This document shows positions 35,966-49,000 of a stretch of 64,000 bases of DNA, one piece after another; the first letter of the stretch is position 1, and every line of letters begins with the position of its first letter. The notes under the pieces were generated by a model that saw nothing but the letters and a program-made list of their open reading frames with translations, had not been told where the DNA came from and did no database searches. Location: positions 656,686-720,685 of the forward strand of contig JXTC01000073.1 in NCBI GenBank assembly GCA_002914845.1. Reading direction: 5' to 3'. A program made the translations under genes and the position numbers. The DNA comes from Trema orientale (lineage: Eukaryota > Streptophyta > Magnoliopsida > Rosales > Cannabaceae).

Positions 35966-36961
35966 TTGTTTTATTTGATTGCTGTCGCAAGATAAGGGTT
36001 TTTAACAGAGAATTATTCTATTAAAAACTATTTTGGTTATTTTTACTATTTTTATTTATTTTCTGAACTTGGAATTTAATTGAATGGATTACTTTATTAT
36101 GGTGAAGTCTGCATAATTGGTGTTTTGATTTTACGTTATTATAATATATTATATTATGGGGGCTCAGATAAGTCGCGGTAACGACCGATAGTTGCATTCC
36201 TTGAGTGAGACCCCCTAAATCTGATCGGGGTCTTTTCATCATGGGCCATGTCCTGAACGGCGATGGACAAGGATATATACAATATATTTATGCATTTAAA
36301 TGTATGTGTGAGTTGATTACATAATATTATGCTTAAATAAAATAATTTTTCTTTTGGGGTAGTGGGAATTGGTGGATAAAATGTTTTAAAAACGAAAGAT
36401 TTTTTTCAATCAAATTATTTATTTAAAGTTTGTACAAAAATAACTATGCAAAGATTTTATAAACTATCACCGTTTGTGAAAAAAGGATGAAAATTTCTAA
36501 TGGGCAAATTCTGCTCACCCTATTTTCTCCTACATGTATTTGTCTATGGTAGTGATTTGGATCAAGCTTAGGATCCGAGCAACATTTATTTTCTAGGCAT
36601 CTCTGTTAGTGTTTGCTGGTTTAGGTGTTTATCTTTATTTTCTATTTCCTTTTCTTTTATATTGGATTATGAACAAGTCATGTGGACTATACTTATGCAT
36701 AGACTGGTAGAGATTTTCTTTCAAGTTTTGGATTTATTTATTTAAGTTAATTACTATCTTTCTTTTAAAGTTTATATTTCATCTTATTCCAACTTAAACT
36801 GTGGGTTATGGGGAATGACAAGTAACTTGGCTTGTTGAGTTTTATCTTTACTTAATTACATAGTTAGGAGATTTACAAAGATAATTATTTCACGGGAATA
36901 TTTAGGGTTTCTACAACATTATCAAATTTTTGTGACGTACCCCCGATTTTGGGGCATTACA
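35966..36961 (+). repeat. LTR-like remnant of Ty3 type
   Basis: Non-coding block containing words typical of plant Ty3 LTRs (a GGGGGCTCAGATAAGTCGCG stretch near 36160, a CTGCTCACCCTATTTTCTCC stretch near 36510) and ending GGGGCATTACA at 36961. No matching second copy was found in the window. Boundaries are uncertain and the block is broken or partial. Confidence 0.4.
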
Positions 36962-37087
36962 GGTATTATCATGTTGTGTTATAATTGTGTTGACCCGAGG
37001 ACGATATGATAATACGAATTGTCAGCCCTAAGTTTTAGTATTTAATAGAAATAGATGTCAAAAATAATTATGTCATTATTTCACAAA

Positions 37088-37681
37088 TAGGGGTAGCAAA
37101 ATGGGCATGCCGGGGCGGCCTGGCCCGCCCAAAAAAACAAAATGGGAGCTCAACCTAGACCGCAGGCCCGCCGAGCTCCTAGGCGGGCCGAGAATAGGCC
37201 AGCCAGTACTTGGCCCATTTTCAAAAAAATTTAAAAAAATAAAAAATTTATATTAATTAAAAATATTAAAATAAATGTTATAAAAATAAATTATATGTTA
37301 TGTAACTTAACTTATATTGATAAGAATTTTAAAATATGTATATAAGTTGATAAAAAAAATGTTAAAAAAAAAACCTTAAAGAAATTATGTAGAATTATAG
37401 AGAAAAGAGGAATTTGAGAATATAGAGAGATTGAGAATGAGAGAATAAGAGAGTATTGGGTTGAAAATGTGAAAAAAAAAAAAGAGTGAGTGGGTATTTA
37501 TAGGTTAGAAGAGATTTTTTTTTATTAATAATTTGAAAGAACTAAAATTTAAAAAATAAAAAAAAAGTGTGCTGGGCCAAGCCTGGGCCCATCCTCCTAT
37601 GGACCGGGTTAGGTTGGCCCGCGGGCCACACCTCGGTGCCCCGGGCCGTCCTGTTTGACCCAGTTCATTTTGTCATCTTTA
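37088..37681. mobile_element. Non-autonomous hAT-like element, 594 bp
   Basis: Starts TAGGGGTAGCAAAATGGGC and ends with the imperfect inverse (GTTCATTTTGTCATCTTTA). A possible 8-bp target duplication flanks it with two mismatches (ttcacaaa / ttgataaa). GC-rich subterminal parts with GGCCCGCC words surround an AT-rich centre without coding potential. Size and plan match the element at 2301-2897, though the internal sequence differs. Confidence 0.7.
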
Positions 37682-37689
37682 TTGATAAA

Positions 37690-37965
37690 CTATTCAAAGG
37701 CTTTAGAATCTGTAATAACTATCTTAAAACATACCAAAACAAATCCTTTAAAAGCCTCAAATATTCAATATAAACTCAGAGAAAACAATGGGTAAATGAA
37801 TTCTAACAAAAAGAAAAATAATAAAGGTCAAGTTCCATCTAAATTAAATTGTGTAAAAATACAGATAACAAATCGAACGTAATCTTTAAAAACACATCAC
37901 ATATTATTAGGAAATATGATTGTATAACACTCGAGTGTAGAAAAGAAGAGTGCAAATAAAACCAG

Positions 37966-37996
<31 letters not shown>

Positions 37997-38932
37997 TCAT
38001 AACCACAACCACACATAAAATGGAGTAACTCTGATTTCTCGTCAGAAATACATTCTTATTCGGTCATTAATTGAAATAAAAAACCCCAATTTTCATATAA
38101 AACAAATATTTTGGACAACCACAAATTTATTTTCAGAGCTTAAAAAGAAAACAAACACATGATTTATAACACATGTAAAATCCATACTAATAAAAATATA
38201 AATTGCACAAAATTGAAACAATTATTTAAAACCATAGTTAAAATAACTAACATTAATTAGTAAAAAGCCAAAAATGACGGTTCAACATCGATTTAGTTAA
38301 AATTAGCCAAAATTTAATGAAATTTGATTACATAAAAGTTTGCAACTCCCAGTTGTGGTGCCCAAAATTCTCACATGCATATTAAGCCAATAATAAACAT
38401 GTTCTCATTGCATATTAGGCATCTAGAAGTCATTAATACCACTTTCATAGTAACATACTTATTCATTATGTTTTGTGCATTTACATACATATTATTACAC
38501 TAATGCTTGTCGAAGTGTCCCAATGCAGTATAAAGGTTCAATACCTTCAGAGAGAGAGCTGGGCGTGCTAAATGGACAAAGAATATATTTATGAAAGCAA
38601 TACTATGTGCACATGCATTAAGATTATACTTGTTGATAACTTGGTCAAATAGTAGTTTTTCGATAAAATGTAATTTTCATGCTTTACGGAGCCGAATTCA
38701 CTATGTGTTTAACACGTCAAATAGCTTTAATTTAATGTTTAGTACTTATTTATAGCATTTTATTTTTCAGCTCCAGGTAAACACGAGGTGGCATTCACGA
38801 TACTGATTTGTGTTTATTGCACTAAGCTAGCTTAGATTCAGCTTAATCACGTAATGTTATTTTTGTGCATTCTAATTATTAAGTGCTAATACTATATTTA
38901 CATTATTAATTGGAGTCTAATTGACTTATTTT
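37690..38932. other. AT-rich intergenic DNA with a GA microsatellite
   Basis: A (GA)n tract lies at 37965-37993. The first 200 bp are loosely similar in word order to about 51060-51250. No gene recognised. Confidence 0.5.
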
Positions 38933-41654
38933 TGTGACATCCCCCGATCCCACACACGTGCGTATGGTATAAATATTTAGTGAGATCGGGAGACGCCACT
39001 CGACTTAGAACTGATTAAATTGGAGAAAATTAAAACTTTTTAAACTTACTAGGAATAACATAAATATTTTCCCCTATAACTTTACATATAGGTAAACACA
39101 TATACATAGTGGACCTCTCATACAGTCACTCATAATTATACATTGTCTAATTTATACATAGTCTAATTTATACATATATACAGCCTGGCAAAGTGGGTCT
39201 CTCATAAAATATACATAATATATACACTCAAAACATATACAAAATTCTCTGTCAAGAAACCACAGGTCAAAATGCTTATATACACAAGCCGCAGTCAGAA
39301 AGTCGGCGCTCACCCTCTAACTCACGTAACATCAGTACCTTCTGCAATGTAAGAATATTTATGAGTATAAAACTCAGTAAGTAACGTATGTAGATGCAGA
39401 GTGCACATGACAGATAACAGATAATCATATGATTTGGATCCCTGTGTATATTGTATTGCCTGACAAGACCGTGAATCGCATACTGAGCCACTCAGAGATC
39501 ATATAACATATCATGAGCAGTATGGAGGTCTCGAGTCCCAAATACATCTCAAACCCTTCTGTGTACTGCAGAGGTCCACCCCATACCACCGTCAGAGTGT
39601 TCCCGAAGGAACCATATTGTCCCCGAAAGGACCAGAGTGTTCCCGAAGGAACCATATTGTCCCCGAAAGGACCAGAGTGTTTCCGAAGGAACCATATCAC
39701 ATATTTGGGCGCTGGCCCGCCACACCCTATTCACCAATACTCATAAGGCAATATAAATACACCACGTGTTCATGTCTCATGTAGAGCATAATGACAGATA
39801 TGTATGTACACATATGCACAAATTCCACAGATTCACAGAAACATAGAATTTCTTACATTGCAGGTGTGACGTTACTTACCTCTATTTCGAGTTTCTTTGT
39901 GTTTTTGTGTGAAATGCTCTTCGCTCTTGGTACAATTGACATGCCCCTAATAATTTCCACATGACATTAATGTGCATGTGATGATGTATGAACCATTTAT
40001 TTTAGAGACAATTTCCTTAGAGATACATCAAATTTGTATATGGTTTCAACTAAAAAAAAATAAAGCAACAAGCAAATTTTCATTCTAATAAATTCTAGGC
40101 ATATTGATCACCCATTTAGAAAAGAAAAACTCCTTCCTTGTATTTACACATAAATCTACATCATATAACAAGTGGTTAAAAAAATAAAATGAAACAAAGC
40201 ATATAATCAAAAACAAAGTCAATCGAATAACTTAATATGTGAACTAACTAATAAAGATTAAACCCTCTAAATAACAACAAACTTTAATGGTCTGCGAAAA
40301 TAAGAATGCAGAAAAATGCACATTACGTTCAAATATAGGACTTGTTTAAAATCTAAGCTACATCGTATATACATAGAAAATAACTTTAAGTATATGTATA
40401 AGTAGCTATAAAATTTATAGTCAGACCAATTACTTCCACCATCAATATATGTATGTACGTATGTGCAAATATATTAAGCAATTGAACCAATACTAATATT
40501 AGTATCACCATGTTTCATCTGAACCTACTTTTTTTTTTTTAAATAATAGAATAGATCTACATGCAAATCACGTCAAACAAATAGAACAATCAAATCAAAG
40601 TTCCAGGAATATTCTTCTTATCTTTTGTCTTATGTTTTCTAAACCAAACGTATATTAAAGAGAACTAAAATAGAGGCAGCATATTAATTGACCCAACTAT
40701 TAGCCCACAAACAGATTATAAAATAAATTTAGAGGCGGGAGGATCAACCAAAGCGTCTAAAAGAATTTGAAATATAATCAGGACCATTAATTAGGTATAG
40801 TATAAGGACTTTCTATAAATTCAAGCTCCAAAGTTACTTTATCAAGCAACTAGTAAGTGCTAATAATTAATAGAAATTACCTCTCAAATAGGCAGAAGGA
40901 TTAATAGTTTAACCCTGCTTTTCCTTAAATGATATAGAGATGGCATGCTACTATGATATGAGAAGCTTTAATGGGGAAGATAATTAAAGAAATAAAGCAA
41001 CGGTGGTGATAGATATTGTTTCCTGAAGGAGATAGGAGAATAAGGTGCTAAAACCAAGGTGAAGAACCGGATTTAATACTAAACACCAAGCTGCCGACAT
41101 AACATGGTCGGTTATTGTTTTTATTTTTATTTATTTATTTATTTTTTATTATTTTCTTTTTCTTTTTTTTTTTAAACCACATATACACCTATTTTTCATT
41201 TGTAATATAATGTATAGTTAAAAAGAGTTTGTGCACAAATAAATATGCGGATAGAAAAATCTACTTACTAATTAAAGGATTTTCAAATATACAAATCAAT
41301 AATATGATTAAAAACAAAAAGAAGCACCTAAACGACTTATCTAATGATGTATTTTCTAATTGAAATATAAATAACAAGCAAACTGAGATATAATTACACT
41401 ATACATGGCATTATAAAAATAAATAATTTAATTGTAACAGAATTAATGCACATCAACTAGTACCAAAGAACATGTCTCGAGCATTTTACTGCCAAATCAC
41501 TTAGAGAAAAATATTAATAATTAAAACAAATAAAAATGTCATGTACTCAAAATGATACACATATATGACACTAATATAAAAATGCAATTATGTTATTATT
41601 AGCTCTTTAATTATGTGAGGAATTAGGTATCATTAGAAAAATCGGGATATCACA
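38933..41654 (-). mobile_element. LTR-like block, possible solo LTR of Ty3 type
   Basis: Begins TGTGACATCCCCCGATC and ends ATCGGGATATCACA, giving TG...CA ends with short inverted repeats. ATTTT is found on each side as a possible 5-bp target repeat (38928-38932, 41655-41659), though its low complexity weakens this. On the minus strand it contains TTACTGAGTTTTATACTC followed by TTGCAG, a pattern seen in LTRs of chromovirus-like plant Ty3 elements. No internal coding part is present, so a solo LTR of about 2.7 kb is the simplest reading. A 40-bp tandem repeat lies at 39593-39700. Confidence 0.55.
39593..39700. repeat. 40-bp tandem repeat, about 2.7 copies
   Basis: The unit begins CAGAGTGTTCCCGAAGGAAC and contains TTCCCGAAGGAA and CCCCGAAAGG words. 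Copies lie at 39593-39632, 39633-39672 and a partial one to 39700, nearly identical. It lies inside the LTR-like block. Confidence 0.9.
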
Positions 41655-41659
41655 ATTTT

Positions 41660-43599
41660 TATATTTAATGATTGGTTATGGGGCTAAGTTTCACCAGATT
41701 ACAATAAGGTTGGCCATATGGGATCATAAGTCAAAGTATGACTAGATTTCATTTTTTAAGCTAGGATTCACCAACTTTGGTTACACTTGGGTGTATAGGA
41801 GTGACCAGTAATGTGGTGACTATGCTAAGGATATTTTAGAGCTGGACACATAGAAAATAATGTGTAAAATACTAAAAATACCCCTTATAAATTAAGTTAT
41901 GCCTTTTCTTAGCCATTAAGTGTTGATTTTGGACCAAATCTGATCATTCTCTTTCTCTCCAGCCATGACCTGAACCTCTAGTTCTTTTTTAGACTTCTCT
42001 CAGCTTTCCTCAACCATTTCCAAGTTTCCAAGTGGTAGAACTCAAATTGGAGCTCTAGAAAGCAAGATAGATCAAAACTAGTTAAGGTAATTCTACTAGT
42101 TCTTCTTTCTAAGTCTTTTTCTTTAATTTCAATTCTCCACTTGCTCTCACTTAAATAATGGTTCCTCTAGGTTCTCTTGAGTCTTAAAATCAGTTTGAAA
42201 GCCTTGGGAATTAATTTGGTAGAGGTAGAGGGCAAGAGCTTCAACAAAAGCTCAAACTAGTCAAGGTGAGGCCTAATTGGGATTTTGAGTTTTTAGTTAA
42301 TTTTTCTTGTTGCAGCTCTTAAACCAAAGCTATTATTTGATGAATAATGGTCCGAGAAATCCTTATATACTGTTGGAAACATAGAATTTAAGTGGAGAAT
42401 TAAAGTTAAACCTAAAGCCACAAAGTTTGCTATTGATAGATTTAAGTGATTTGTATACTTCTGAGTTATTTTAAGATCAAGTTTCCTAAATTGGTGAAAG
42501 TTTTTATTTCGGTCTTATTCAAGTATCTTGTTGCATTCTTTTAGCAAAATATGCATCTTGAATAACTGTAATTCATGACAGATGATTCAATCTCTAGAGG
42601 ATATTGACCCTTTTTACTTTAAATTTCTATTCAGGACATGAGATAAGTAAAGACTTAAAACTACGTCACAAGAATTACATGGGAAATGTCATTATGTGAA
42701 ACTTACTTATTCTTGAAAGTTATGAAATGGCATGTGCATGGTACGTCTTGCATGAAAATTGAGAATTTTATTACAGAGTATTTGAAATTGAGTACCATTA
42801 TACCAATTCTATAAGATAAGTTTTAATGGTAATTGCTAGTCTGTCGGAGCTAGGTAGGTAAGTCTGTTGATGCAGACTCTCCCGTTGAAGTAGGACTTGC
42901 AGATCTTATGATGTGTCTCGTTGAAGCGGGACAATATTAGCGCAGTGTGGGATGCCCCTTTGATGAGGGAAGGAGTTTTCAAAAACCTCACACGACGGTT
43001 ACACCTTATTTTTACTTTTGGCCAGAGTTTCCACCCAATGTTATCATGGCCTATCGACTTACGGGACTAGCAATGTACTAAGGGGCCCAACTATGAGTAT
43101 TTTTTTTAAAAGAAAATGCATGGACTCAAATGTTTAAGAAATAAAAGAGTACAATGGGAACTTTATAAGATTTTAAAGTGTACATAAGCATGCATAGTTT
43201 AAACTTACTGAGCTTTAGCTCATTTTAGTCTTGTAATGCAGATGAGGAGGCACATTTTGGTGTTGACTAGCTGGTTTCCTGGCTTGCCTTTTGTCGCCAT
43301 GATCATACAGATGTGGACGAACTTGATCTGTGGGCGACATTTTTTTTTTGTATTGAGATATTTTGGTGTAATGTAAATACTACTGCTGATGGCAAAATAG
43401 ACTAGTAAAAACCCGTTTTGTTTGTACATTTTGTAAAGTTACTTTTAGCAAGTAATGCCTCGCAGTTGTTTTGTCTAAAAGTTTTAGAAAGTTCAAATTT
43501 GCCCATCTTTTTATAAAACTAAAGATAATGTTTAAGAAAGAATAATACTTCATAGTTTGGCTATATAGGACAATATGGTTAAAGTAGTGGGTGTTACAT
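41660..43599 (+). repeat. LTR-like remnant of Ty3 type, plus sense
   Basis: Contains CTCTCTCCAGCCATGACC near 41960, AAACTTACTGAGCTTTAGCT near 43200 followed by a TAATGCAG acceptor-like word, and ends GGGTGTTACA at 43599. This is the plan of a long Ty3-type LTR in plus orientation. The left boundary is unclear. No protein-coding part was seen. Confidence 0.45.
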
Positions 43600-44373
43600 A
43601 AGCAAATCCCCTCCCCACCCACCCACCCCCAACTACTCGCTCAATTCAACGTGCTACCTCATCAAAAATACTACTATACCATCTAGAAAAAGAAATCCCC
43701 TTAACTATTAATGCTCCCATTACTTTCAATCAATTGCACACAGCTTAAACTCCCATTTATTTTCCTTTTACTTTTTTCCCCCTTCGTCTCTTCTTTTTCC
43801 TCTCCTTATTTCATTCTTTAATCAAATTTTGTGGGCTTTTTATCCCTCTTCTTCTTCTCTTTTCTAAAAAAAAAAAATCAAGCTTTTCTTAAAAATTAAA
43901 ATAAAATCAATCCAAAACTCTAAGAAGACATAGTAAAAACTAACAATCCACCAAGATGAAGATTTCGAAAAACAAAAATTAAGAAAATTCTTTGGATGAA
44001 AATAAAGTTAGACGATCATTTACCTTGCTCCTCTTATCATCAAGTGAGGCTATCACCTCTTCTATGATTAAGGGAGAATATCTCATATTATGCTTCGCTG
44101 GATCAACTTCAAAGGTACAATTACGCTCTTCTTTGGGAGGTTTCATTACTCCCTTGATTTTGTTTTTTCCCCCTTATTTCTTTTTTCTTTAGTATAATTT
44201 TTTTACTCTACTAATATGGTAGTTTGATAACTCCATAAAATTAGAGTTATCTAGTGCTATTATGCCTTGAGTTTTGCTATGTTCTTGTTCTAAATTAAGT
44301 TGTTTTAATTATTTTTCTTTTTATTTTGATGTTGTGATTGTTTGTGTGGATAGGAGAATGAAATAAGGGTATT
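43600..44373. other. Pyrimidine-rich intergenic DNA
   Basis: Long CTT/CCT-rich tract (43740-43870) and a 66-codon open frame at 43992-44192 (KVRRSFTLLLLSSSEAIT...) that I do not recognise and which has a low-complexity tail. Nothing else is seen. Confidence 0.4.
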
Positions 44374-46037
44374 TGATATGAATCAAGGTATAAATTTATA
44401 CCTCACAAATGGGTTTTTCAAATATTAAGATTGAAGTTGAATCCGATACGGTCGTAACGCAATGAAAATGAGGCAAATCGGAGCTAAAACAAAGAAATGG
44501 CTCACCCGGGAAACTACGACGTCAGTCTAGTAGAAAAGTGGTGCTGCAGCGCCAAGTGGCGTCGCAACACCATCTAGTTTTTGACGATCCAAGGGTCCAA
44601 ATTCGGCCTGCCTTAAGTTTGCAAGAACCACTTCTTTAAAACCCTATTTTGAGAGGCAAAAAGTATGTTGGGAAAGAGAGAGAAAGGGAGAGCCAGCCAT
44701 AGAAGGAGAAAAAGAAGAAGAAGAAGAAGATGAAGACTTGCTCCCACTAACTCCATTTCTTCATTTTCTCCACAACATCAACACCATAGTTTGTTCTTAG
44801 TTTTTTTTCTTCAATTTCTTGTGTGTTTTTCTTTGTATTTTTCATACTTAGGGAGTAGTATAGTTGAGAACAAATCCTAGAGAGAGGATTCAAGGGAGCA
44901 AGAACCAAGCTTAGAGGAGGAGCTTAACAACCTCCATGAACACTTTCAAGTTCTTCAAAGAGGGAGAATTCTAAGACTCTTTTCTTTTTGATATTTGTAT
45001 TTCTTGATTTCATTTTATTAGAATGCTATTGTTTTCATATGAACTAAATATTTCTTCATCTAGTTTTACTTTGTGAACCAACCTAGTATGTTGTCTATGT
45101 ATATTTCTCTTTTTGACATGTTAATTACCTAATTGAATTGATTTCTCAATCTTATGCTTTATGCTTTGAGTTGCTTGATCACCAACTTGCATGAACCTTG
45201 GAAATGTTTGATGGATTAGAACTGAAATCATATGTTTAGTCTTAGATAGATACATGTATATTTAGATGAGTTAGGAATATACTTGTCTAATATATATAAC
45301 CAATGTGGGTATTTGTTCTTAATGATTTTACTCTAAGTTTAGCTCTCATAGGAATATAGTGAGCTAGGTTAGATGGAAATGGTTGCATGACAATGGAAGA
45401 AACTTGCAATTAATTGTGTTCATCTGGTTAACAGTCAATTTGTTAAACTAATTAACGGGAAGGCGAAATAACATGACAAGAGAACGGTTGGGGAATTAGT
45501 AAACCTAGACATTTCTTTTACTACTTTATCTTTTTTTATTTTGCATGATAGTTTAGTCTTCTTTATTTTAGTTCTTTTAAATCAATTTACATTTGTTTGG
45601 ATAAAATTAGGATTGACTAATTTTAATAAGTTACTTAGGAATAAAGTTAGCTCCCATAGGAATATAGTGAGCTAGATTAGATGGAAATAGTTGCATGACA
45701 ATGGAAGAAACTTGCAATTAATTGTGTTCATCCGGTTAACAATCAATTGGTTAGACTAATTAACATGAAGGCGAAATGACATGACAAGAGAATGGTTGGA
45801 GAATTAGTAAACCTAGATATTTCTTTTTTTGCTTTATCTTTTTTCATTTTGCATGATAGTTAGTCTTCGTTATTTTAGTTCTTTTAAATCAATTTACATT
45901 TGTTTGGATAAAGTTAGGATTGCCCAATTTTAATACATTGCTTAGATTTAGTAATCAATCATCGGAATTTCAACACTCTAACTCCTAAATCTATATTACT
46001 TGTGACTGTGTGCACTTGTACGAGAGTGTGTGAGTAC
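44374..46037 (+). repeat. LTR-like block, Athila/Tat style
   Basis: Starts TGATATGAATCAAGGTATAA after GGGTATT, the same plan as the LTR start at 62027 (TGATGAGTGTG after GGGGGTATT), with a short inverted TATAAATTTATA. It shares the general layout of a GC-rich patch (44540-44600), a GA-rich leader and a T-rich second half. A 308-bp tandem duplication lies inside. No internal coding part was found, so it may be a solo LTR. The right end is an estimate. Confidence 0.45.
45341..45935. repeat. 308-bp tandem duplication
   Basis: The segment starting AGCTCTCATAGGAATATAGT at 45341 recurs at 45649 as AGCTCCCATAGGAATATAGT and continues in step for nearly 290 bp with a few percent differences. It lies within the LTR-like block and contains no gene. 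Confidence 0.85.
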
Positions 46038-49000
46038 AATTCATGCTTGCACATTCTAACAAACACAGTCCTTCTTTCTTTCTTTTCCTCATTTTCTTCG
46101 TTCCTTGTTTTTGTTTGCTCCTACTTCTTTTTTTCCTCCTTCCCTATGAGCAATCAAACCAAAACTTCCCTGCACTAGTGAAGAGAAATTAGATAAAAGA
46201 CACTTCCATTATTAGTTCATTACGGAAAGAATATATAGATCTAACTATATAATCTTACATTAATCACCAACTTCCCAAGCTAGAGGTTCAAGTTAAATGA
46301 GGGGAAAGAATACAATGAAAAGTCCTTTAAGACTTGTTTGTTCATACCCAAGATCCCAATAGTTTGCTTCCTAATAGCAGCATATTTTACATTTTCTCAT
46401 AAGGACTATTCAACCAAGAATAAATTTGTATAATTTAATGATATTACGAAAAGACCCAAGTAGTTGGATTAATTGGAACTGAAAGTAAACTTTCTAAATT
46501 ATTATGGTAAATTGAACAACAAAGAATATGCTTATTTTTAACTGAGCCCGACACTAGATATTGAAGATTGAATCTTGATTGACAAAGATTCAGGAGCAGA
46601 GTAATTAAGCTCTCTTCATTAAGGTGATTCCTAGAAAAAAAAAGGGCCATGGAAGACTGATAAACTTGTGGAAGTGTTAGAGCATTTAAACAAGATAAAG
46701 AAAATAAGATAAAGGCAATGTGTGTGTGAGAGAGAGAGAGAGAGAACTCAAATAATTTCGTGATATAGAGGAGAAAAAAAATAAATGATGACGCCAAAAC
46801 CAAAATGAAACACATAGATATGAGGCTCAAAAGAATATTGGAGTTTCAAACAAAAACATATACACTAAGCGCTTATAAGATCCCCATTTTGTTTTTTGTA
46901 ATAATATATAGGAAGACGAAATGAAATAAAATCCAAAGAAAAAAAAAATAAAAAAGGCCAAATAATGAGAGAACAAAGTCATCAAATCAAAATACGTATA
47001 AATCAACTGCCATTTCACCATATAAATGTCAAATTCCGCATTTCCATAATAATAAGACTAAGCAAAATATATAGCAACAACTAGGGCAAATACGAATGTC
47101 CTAAATATAGATGCCACTAGATATATTTCCCTTCTCTTAGCTTTTTGCATTGAGATTCCAGTCCTTTAATCTAAGTTCGTAATCCCAAAGCACAAATATG
47201 TAAATTTTTACCATTCCATTTGATGATCACCTTCTAAAAACAAAACCATTTTCTCAAAATGAACATTCTTATCCAAATTTACCATATTTGTCAAGTTTGT
47301 CAGCAGTCTATGACTAAATGATTACTGAAATATTACTGAAATAAATATATTTCATGTATGGAGTTCTAGAACAGAGAGTTTTAAGGTATGAGCCGTGAGG
47401 AACTTAGTGTTGGGCAGTAGAAGATGCTCTGTTTCAGTTTCAGGCTTAATTAGTCTTTATTGAAATTTCTTTGTACTCTTATTCATTCTGCATACACACA
47501 CATACACATATATTTATATATACATCTTATTCATTCTGCATACACACATATATTATTTAGAGAGAGAGAGAGAGAGAGAGAGAAAGAAACTAACAAAGTT
47601 CCAATAATTAGGTCGTTGACAATCCAATATAGGAATGATGAGAAAGAGAGCACTCTCCTAAAATGCACGTGGGCTTGGAGTTCACAAGGTATCTGCGTTT
47701 TTCACAATCTAAGCACTTTTCAGATGAAGACAGGGTAGCCTTCTTATCCTTATTCTCTAGTCACATCAGTCCTTAAAATTTTTAAAATTAATGAGAAAAA
47801 AAAAGCAGACAAAAAATAATTAACCCTACAATATAAAATATCTCAATTCAAACAGATTTATGAATCCTAATATTATATATATAAAATAAACAATTGACAA
47901 GGCTATCTGCTGAAGGTGGATGCAAAATTAACAGTGGTGTTTGCAACTAATGATGTCGAGAAAGACAAAAAGATTGATATTAATCCCTTTCTCTTTTGTT
48001 GGAATTGACTATGAGTTTATGAGAAGATTGTAACTTACTTTCTCTTCTCTTTCAAGACTATAAGTTGCATCTCTTTCTAACATAAGACTTATTCTTTACA
48101 TCGCTTTGGAGTTTCTTGGCAACAAAGTCACGATATTCTTGGTTTGCACTCATGGAGAATGGAACCCAACTAAACCACTTTTAAGAATTGAAAGAAAGCA
48201 TAGAAAAAGCATATAATAATAAACTATACAACTATAATAAAACATACGACTCAAGCACTAGTGATAATGATGTATACTACACCCAAGAGATTTTATGATC
48301 CATAATACCAAATTCTAATAGCAGTTACTGTTAGAAATCATGACAACAGCTTAGAAGAAGAGCATTGAAAAAGCCTTCTTGGCGTTTTGACTGTGTCGCT
48401 GATTTCAATTTGATCAAATGGTCAAAGACAAAGGCAACTTATGCCTCGGAAACTAATTCTTGTAAAATGAAAAGTGTGAGCATGACTTGTTTTTTAAATA
48501 ATTAAATCATTTATATCCACTGAGTTCCTAATATTAAATACTTTTTTATTAAAACCATCTATGAGCACACACCTTAATTTAATAAAAAACACCCTACCTA
48601 CACAACATGTAGCAAAACAAGAGTGTTCTTTTTCTTTGTACTAGGTAGAATTTGAACCTAAAAACCTATAACCACAGAATTTACTGTTTACCACCAGTTT
48701 TTAAGACTAAGGGAACCTTAGAGTAAAAAGATTGTCAGTAAAATATCATCTAACCAACTTGAAATGTTAATATATGTATATGTGTTCGTGGTAAATTTTG
48801 GACTCTGAAAATATGTATCTACTTGTGTGATACTAGAAAGATTAAGAAAAACATAATGCAGCATAACTGAGCATAAAATTCTAGGATAGGTTAAATATAA
48901 ATAGGTAGGTAGTTAAAACAGTTAGGAAATATATGTATAACCTAGTAATTGAAACAAGCTAAAGTATGAAACATACAAATATAGGTACTGAAAATTAAGT

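Noticed and set aside
39593-39700. Regular 40-bp repeat that could suggest a CRISPR-like array
   Set aside because: Units abut with no unique spacers, and the setting is a plant retrotransposon LTR.
46283-46300. GGTTCAAGT word like a tRNA T-arm
   Set aside because: No matching acceptor stem or D-arm could be folded around it.
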